NCBI GenBank assembly: GCA_015662475.1
Contig: DQUB01000107.1
Coordinates: 1 to 15,805 of the forward strand
DNA length: 15,805 nt
Source of the DNA: Pyrodictium sp.
GTDB lineage: Archaea > Thermoproteota > Thermoprotei_A > Sulfolobales > Pyrodictiaceae
Direction: 5' to 3'
Below are positions 13,576 to 15,805 of this stretch, piece by piece; within the stretch, counting starts at the first letter, position 1, and each line of letters begins with the position of its first letter. The position numbers were made by a program, and so were the translations under genes. Below the pieces are notes generated by a model. It did not search any database. It was not told the origin of the DNA and was given only the letters and a program-made list of their open reading frames with translations.

Positions 13576-14004
13576 ATGCTTAGAAGTCTTGTTATCAGCA
13601 AGAGTATTAATATTGTTAATAGCCTATTGGAAGATTTCATCCACTGTGTATACTATTTTGTTGAGGTGTTTGGCGGTGGTACTGGGTATAAGTTTCGTTG
13701 GGGTGTGAGAGGGCCTTACAGTGATGTGCTACATCGTGATCTGGTGCGAGGTATATTGAGGAAGGTTAAGACTGATGTTTGGGTGCGCGTTGAAAGGCTT
13801 ATGAAGAGGCTTGGTTGTGATAATTCAAGTCCACAAACCTGTTTATATTTACTGAGCATAGCAGCCAGATTACACATGATTGCTTCTACTGTGTATCCTC
13901 CTGTCGACGATCCTGTCGAATACATTGTTGCTAGGTTCCCTGGTATTAAACGTGAAGATGTAGAGCGTGTTTGGAGAGTATTAGTAGAAGAAGAGTTAGT
14001 CTAA
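13576..14004 (+). CDS. Unrecognised protein with a WGVRGPYS motif
   Basis: I do not recognise this 142-residue protein. It is probably all-helical: helix-rich 5-32, a glycine turn FGGGTGYKF, then FRWGVRGPYSDVLHRDLVRG at 40-59, and two further helical parts ending in VERVWRVLVEEELV. The aromatic-G-x-x-GPYS motif followed by L..DL vaguely recalls the YGP(Y)S segment of small archaeal winged-helix or SocA/Panacea-like proteins, but the match is too short to claim. The start is ATG 13576 with AGGG upstream. The HD phosphohydrolase begins 84 nt downstream on the same strand, so they may be co-transcribed. The plus strand here and for about 150 bp upstream is unusually rich in G and T. Confidence 0.6.
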   Translation: MLRSLVISKSINIVNSLLEDFIHCVYYFVEVFGGGTGYKFRWGVRGPYSDVLHRDLVRGILRKVKTDVWVRVERLMKRLGCDNSSPQTCLYLLSIAARLHMIASTVYPPVDDPVEYIVARFPGIKREDVERVWRVLVEEELV

Positions 14005-14088
14005 TGTGGTATGTGATTTACAGTAGCATGGTCAGTGGTTGAGGTTAGTTGAAGAGGGACTGTGTGTCATTAAGCTTCTAGGGGTGCA

Positions 14089-15357
14089 GTGGCTGTCACT
14101 GGCAGGTTTAGAGTTTATGACGTTTTATACGGATTTATAGAATTGTCTAAGGATGAGGCTAGACTTATCGATACTAGTGTTTTTCAGAGATTAAGACGTA
14201 TAAAGCAGCTTAGTCTTGCAAACCTTGTTTATCCTGGTGCTGAACATACAAGATTTGCTCATAGTCTCGGTGTTTATTGGCTAGCTTCTAAAGTTGTTTC
14301 ACGACTTGTGGAAAGCGGTTTTGTTAATGAGGATGAAGCAGCTCTTTTCAGGATTGCAGCCCTTCTACATGATATAGGTCATCTACCTTACAGCCATGCA
14401 ATAGAATTCTACTATCATTCGAAATTCCGTGAACAAATAAACGATGGGTTTAAACTTCACGAAAAACTTGGTCATGCAATGATACTACTGTGTGACGAGT
14501 TGCGTGAAGTCATAGTATCACTAGGATATGATCCAAAGGAAGTTGTAGCATTGCTTACAGGTACACATCGTGATATTAAGCTAACATCACTAATTTCCAG
14601 CGACTTAGATGTTGATAGACTAGACTATTTACCACGTGATGCCCATCATACTGGTGTTGCATATGGCCTTATAGACCGTGAGCGTATACTTGACACTCTA
14701 ACAATATTAGATGATGGGCGTGTTGCAGTCGATGAAAAAGGTGTACAAGCTGTTGAAAGTTTCTATGTTGCACGCTTACACATGTATCAGGCAGTCTACT
14801 ACCATAAAACTATAAGTGGATATGAACTTTACCTTGCAAAAATCTATGAAGAGCTTGCAGAATACGACCCCGAGATAAGCTTTCTAGCGTCTCCGCAAGG
14901 GCTAGAAAAAGCTATCAAAGATTCCACTATAAGTTTGATTGACGACTACTGGCTTTACTCTAAAATGCTACAAGTATTAAGAGATGCCAATGCCCCTAAC
15001 CGTGTAAAGAAACGTATTCAAAACTTTTTGTCTAGAAGAGGCCCTAAAGCAATCTACAATGTATCTTTGTTTACACATAATCCAAGAAGAACTGAAGATG
15101 TAAAACAAGTTGTCGACATGCTAATAGACTGTAATGTAGATGCCGACTCCATATTAGTACTTGAAACCACAATAAAGTTCTTGGGAACAGAGGATGAAAT
15201 AGTCTATGTTAGGACGAGAACAGGAGACATTGTACCTATAACCGAGGCAAGCCAATTAATTTCAAGTTTGCCAAGATACTACCACGTTGAAAGAGTTTAT
15301 GTTGAGAGAGAATATGCTGATAAAGCTCTCAAATGCATCAAAAAAAGCAACGCATAA
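14089..15357 (+). CDS. HD-domain phosphohydrolase (COG1078, dGTPase/SAMHD1-like)
   Basis: This is a metal-dependent HD phosphohydrolase; relatives hydrolyse (d)NTPs. Ligands are visible in order: YPGAEHTRFAHSLGVY (H58), ALLHDIGHLPYSHAIE (H94-D95), and SSDLDVDRLDYLPRDAHHTG (D174 the likely fourth metal ligand), the same order as in SAMHD1. The 422 residues match the archaeal/bacterial COG1078 proteins, with a C-terminal domain of unknown use. Substrate cannot be read from sequence; dNTP triphosphohydrolase is a fair guess. GTG 14089 has GGGGTG 4 nt upstream. It follows the unrecognised gene at 13576. Confidence 0.9.
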   Translation: MAVTGRFRVYDVLYGFIELSKDEARLIDTSVFQRLRRIKQLSLANLVYPGAEHTRFAHSLGVYWLASKVVSRLVESGFVNEDEAALFRIAALLHDIGHLPYSHAIEFYYHSKFREQINDGFKLHEKLGHAMILLCDELREVIVSLGYDPKEVVALLTGTHRDIKLTSLISSDLDVDRLDYLPRDAHHTGVAYGLIDRERILDTLTILDDGRVAVDEKGVQAVESFYVARLHMYQAVYYHKTISGYELYLAKIYEELAEYDPEISFLASPQGLEKAIKDSTISLIDDYWLYSKMLQVLRDANAPNRVKKRIQNFLSRRGPKAIYNVSLFTHNPRRTEDVKQVVDMLIDCNVDADSILVLETTIKFLGTEDEIVYVRTRTGDIVPITEASQLISSLPRYYHVERVYVEREYADKALKCIKKSNA

Positions 15358-15401
15358 AACCCACCAATAAATCCAATTTTTACTATGGTGGATTGAGAAG
15401 A

Positions 15402-15526
15402 GCCGCCGTAGCTCAGCTGGTAGAGCGCCGGACTCATACGGGGCACCGGTCCACCGAGATCGAGTGAACTCGCCGGGCCCCTGAGCCATCCGGAGGTCCC
15501 GGGTTCGAAGCCCGGCGGCGGCACCA
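15402..15526 (+). tRNA. Elongator tRNA-Met (anticodon CAT) with 49-nt intron, CCA encoded
   Basis: Acceptor GCCGCCG with CGGCGGC, anticodon stem CCGGA/TCCGG, loop CTCATA+A after splicing (anticodon 15435-15437), T arm CCGGG-TTCGAAG-CCCGG, discriminator A, CCA at 15524-15526. The intron (15439-15487) is at 37/38 with a strict BHB: helix CTCA/TGAG, 3-nt bulges TAC and CCA, inner helix GGGG/CCCC, and an internal CGAG-TGAA-CTCG hairpin. The body resembles elongator tRNA-Met rather than tRNA-Ile2, whose acceptor usually starts GGGCCCG. Introns in this tRNA are frequent in Crenarchaeota. Confidence 0.93.
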
Positions 15527-15698
15527 CTCAAAACCTCGAAACACGGACTCTCAGTTTTACACCCTTTACACCCCCATTTTAACAATAAAATGATAGTTTG
15601 TTTTTGTTTCGTATTGTATAGGAGATACAGGTTAGCCACGTACCGATAACAGTCAACTATTTTAAGACATCCAAAAAACAAAGTACATAACCCCCACC

Positions 15699-15709
15699 AC
15701 TTATCAAGT
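15699..15709 (+). promoter_or_regulatory. Candidate TATA box of tRNA-Pro
   Basis: ACTTATCAAGT, centred near 15704, predicts transcription at or next to the first base of the tRNA (15729). The rest of the 202-bp space after tRNA-Met shows nothing else I can name. Confidence 0.35.
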
Positions 15710-15728
15710 TATTGTGCGGAAAGCTGGT

Positions 15729-15805
15729 GGGGCCGTCGTCTAGCCTGGTAGGATGCGGGGCTTGGGCCCCCGTGGTCCGGGGTTCAAATCCCCGCGGCCC
15801 CACCA
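15729..15805 (+). tRNA. tRNA-Pro (anticodon TGG), no intron, CCA encoded
   Basis: Acceptor GGGGCCG with CGGCCCC, D arm GTCT/GGAT, anticodon stem CGGGG/CCCCG with loop CTTGGGC (anticodon TGG, reading CCA/CCN codons), T arm CGGGG-TTCAAAT-CCCCG, discriminator A. CCA occupies the last three bases of the window, so the gene is complete. Confidence 0.96.

Noticed and set aside
15402..15526. tRNA with CAT anticodon as tRNA-Ile2, the TiaS substrate
   Set aside because: Acceptor stem GCCGCCG and the anticodon/T-arm sequence match elongator tRNA-Met, and an intron at 37/38 is usual for it; no agmatidine-type Ile2 features are seen.

Overview
The window looks like chromosome from a hyperthermophilic crenarchaeon (Thermoproteota, probably Desulfurococcales-like). 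Support comes from several archaeal markers: CDC48/VAT ATPase, aEF-1beta, Pth2, archaeal TruD, Elf1-type zinc ribbon, GGGP synthase for ether lipids, Sec61beta, TiaS, Tsr3 and hypusine-type aIF5A. There are also two tRNA introns with bulge-helix-bulge (BHB) splice sites and TATA boxes about 26 bp upstream of starts. Protein-coding DNA is AT-rich, while the RNA genes (tRNAs, RNase P RNA) stand out as GC-rich islands, as expected in a hyperthermophile. I could not place it to genus.

Layout. 1-2109 (minus): 5' two-thirds of a CDC48-type AAA ATPase, cut by the window edge, then aEF-1beta and a small zinc-ribbon protein as a pair. 2196-3737 (plus): Pth2 and TruD, divergent from that pair. 3794-4390 (minus): a KH-like protein of the crenarchaeal NusA-like group. 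4391-5108: a small-RNA and tRNA region holding a candidate C/D box sRNA (minus), a GC-rich structured leader, intron-containing tRNA-His and tRNA-Ala. 5109-6617: a TrkH/KtrB potassium transporter, followed at once by RNase P RNA (6641-6977). 7031-8154: Elf1 and GGGP synthase, overlapping by 4 bp. 8151-8450 (minus): MazG-like pyrophosphohydrolase. 8500-9383 (plus): Sec61beta and an HTH-CBS regulator. 9384-9753: a gap with no convincing gene. 9754-11364 (minus): TiaS and a one-domain Lrp-type RAM protein. 11447-12022 (plus): Tsr3. 12037-12986: tRNA-Leu, aIF5A and a ribbon-helix-helix protein, all minus. 13144-13424: tRNA-Asp (plus) and tRNA-Gln (minus). 13576-15357 (plus): an unrecognised protein and an HD phosphohydrolase. 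15402-15805: intron-containing elongator tRNA-Met, then tRNA-Pro ending exactly at the window edge.

Most genes serve translation: tRNAs and their maturation or modification (RNase P, TruD, TiaS, Pth2), rRNA modification (Tsr3) and factors (aEF-1beta, aIF5A). Transcription (Elf1, the KH-like protein), membrane lipid and secretion (GGGP synthase, Sec61beta), potassium uptake and nucleotide housekeeping (MazG, HD) make up the rest. No mobile element, CRISPR array or defence island is visible. The least explained parts are 4440-4667, the pair at 13576-15357, an 11-bp repeat between the RHH gene and tRNA-Asp, and the gap at 9384-9753.
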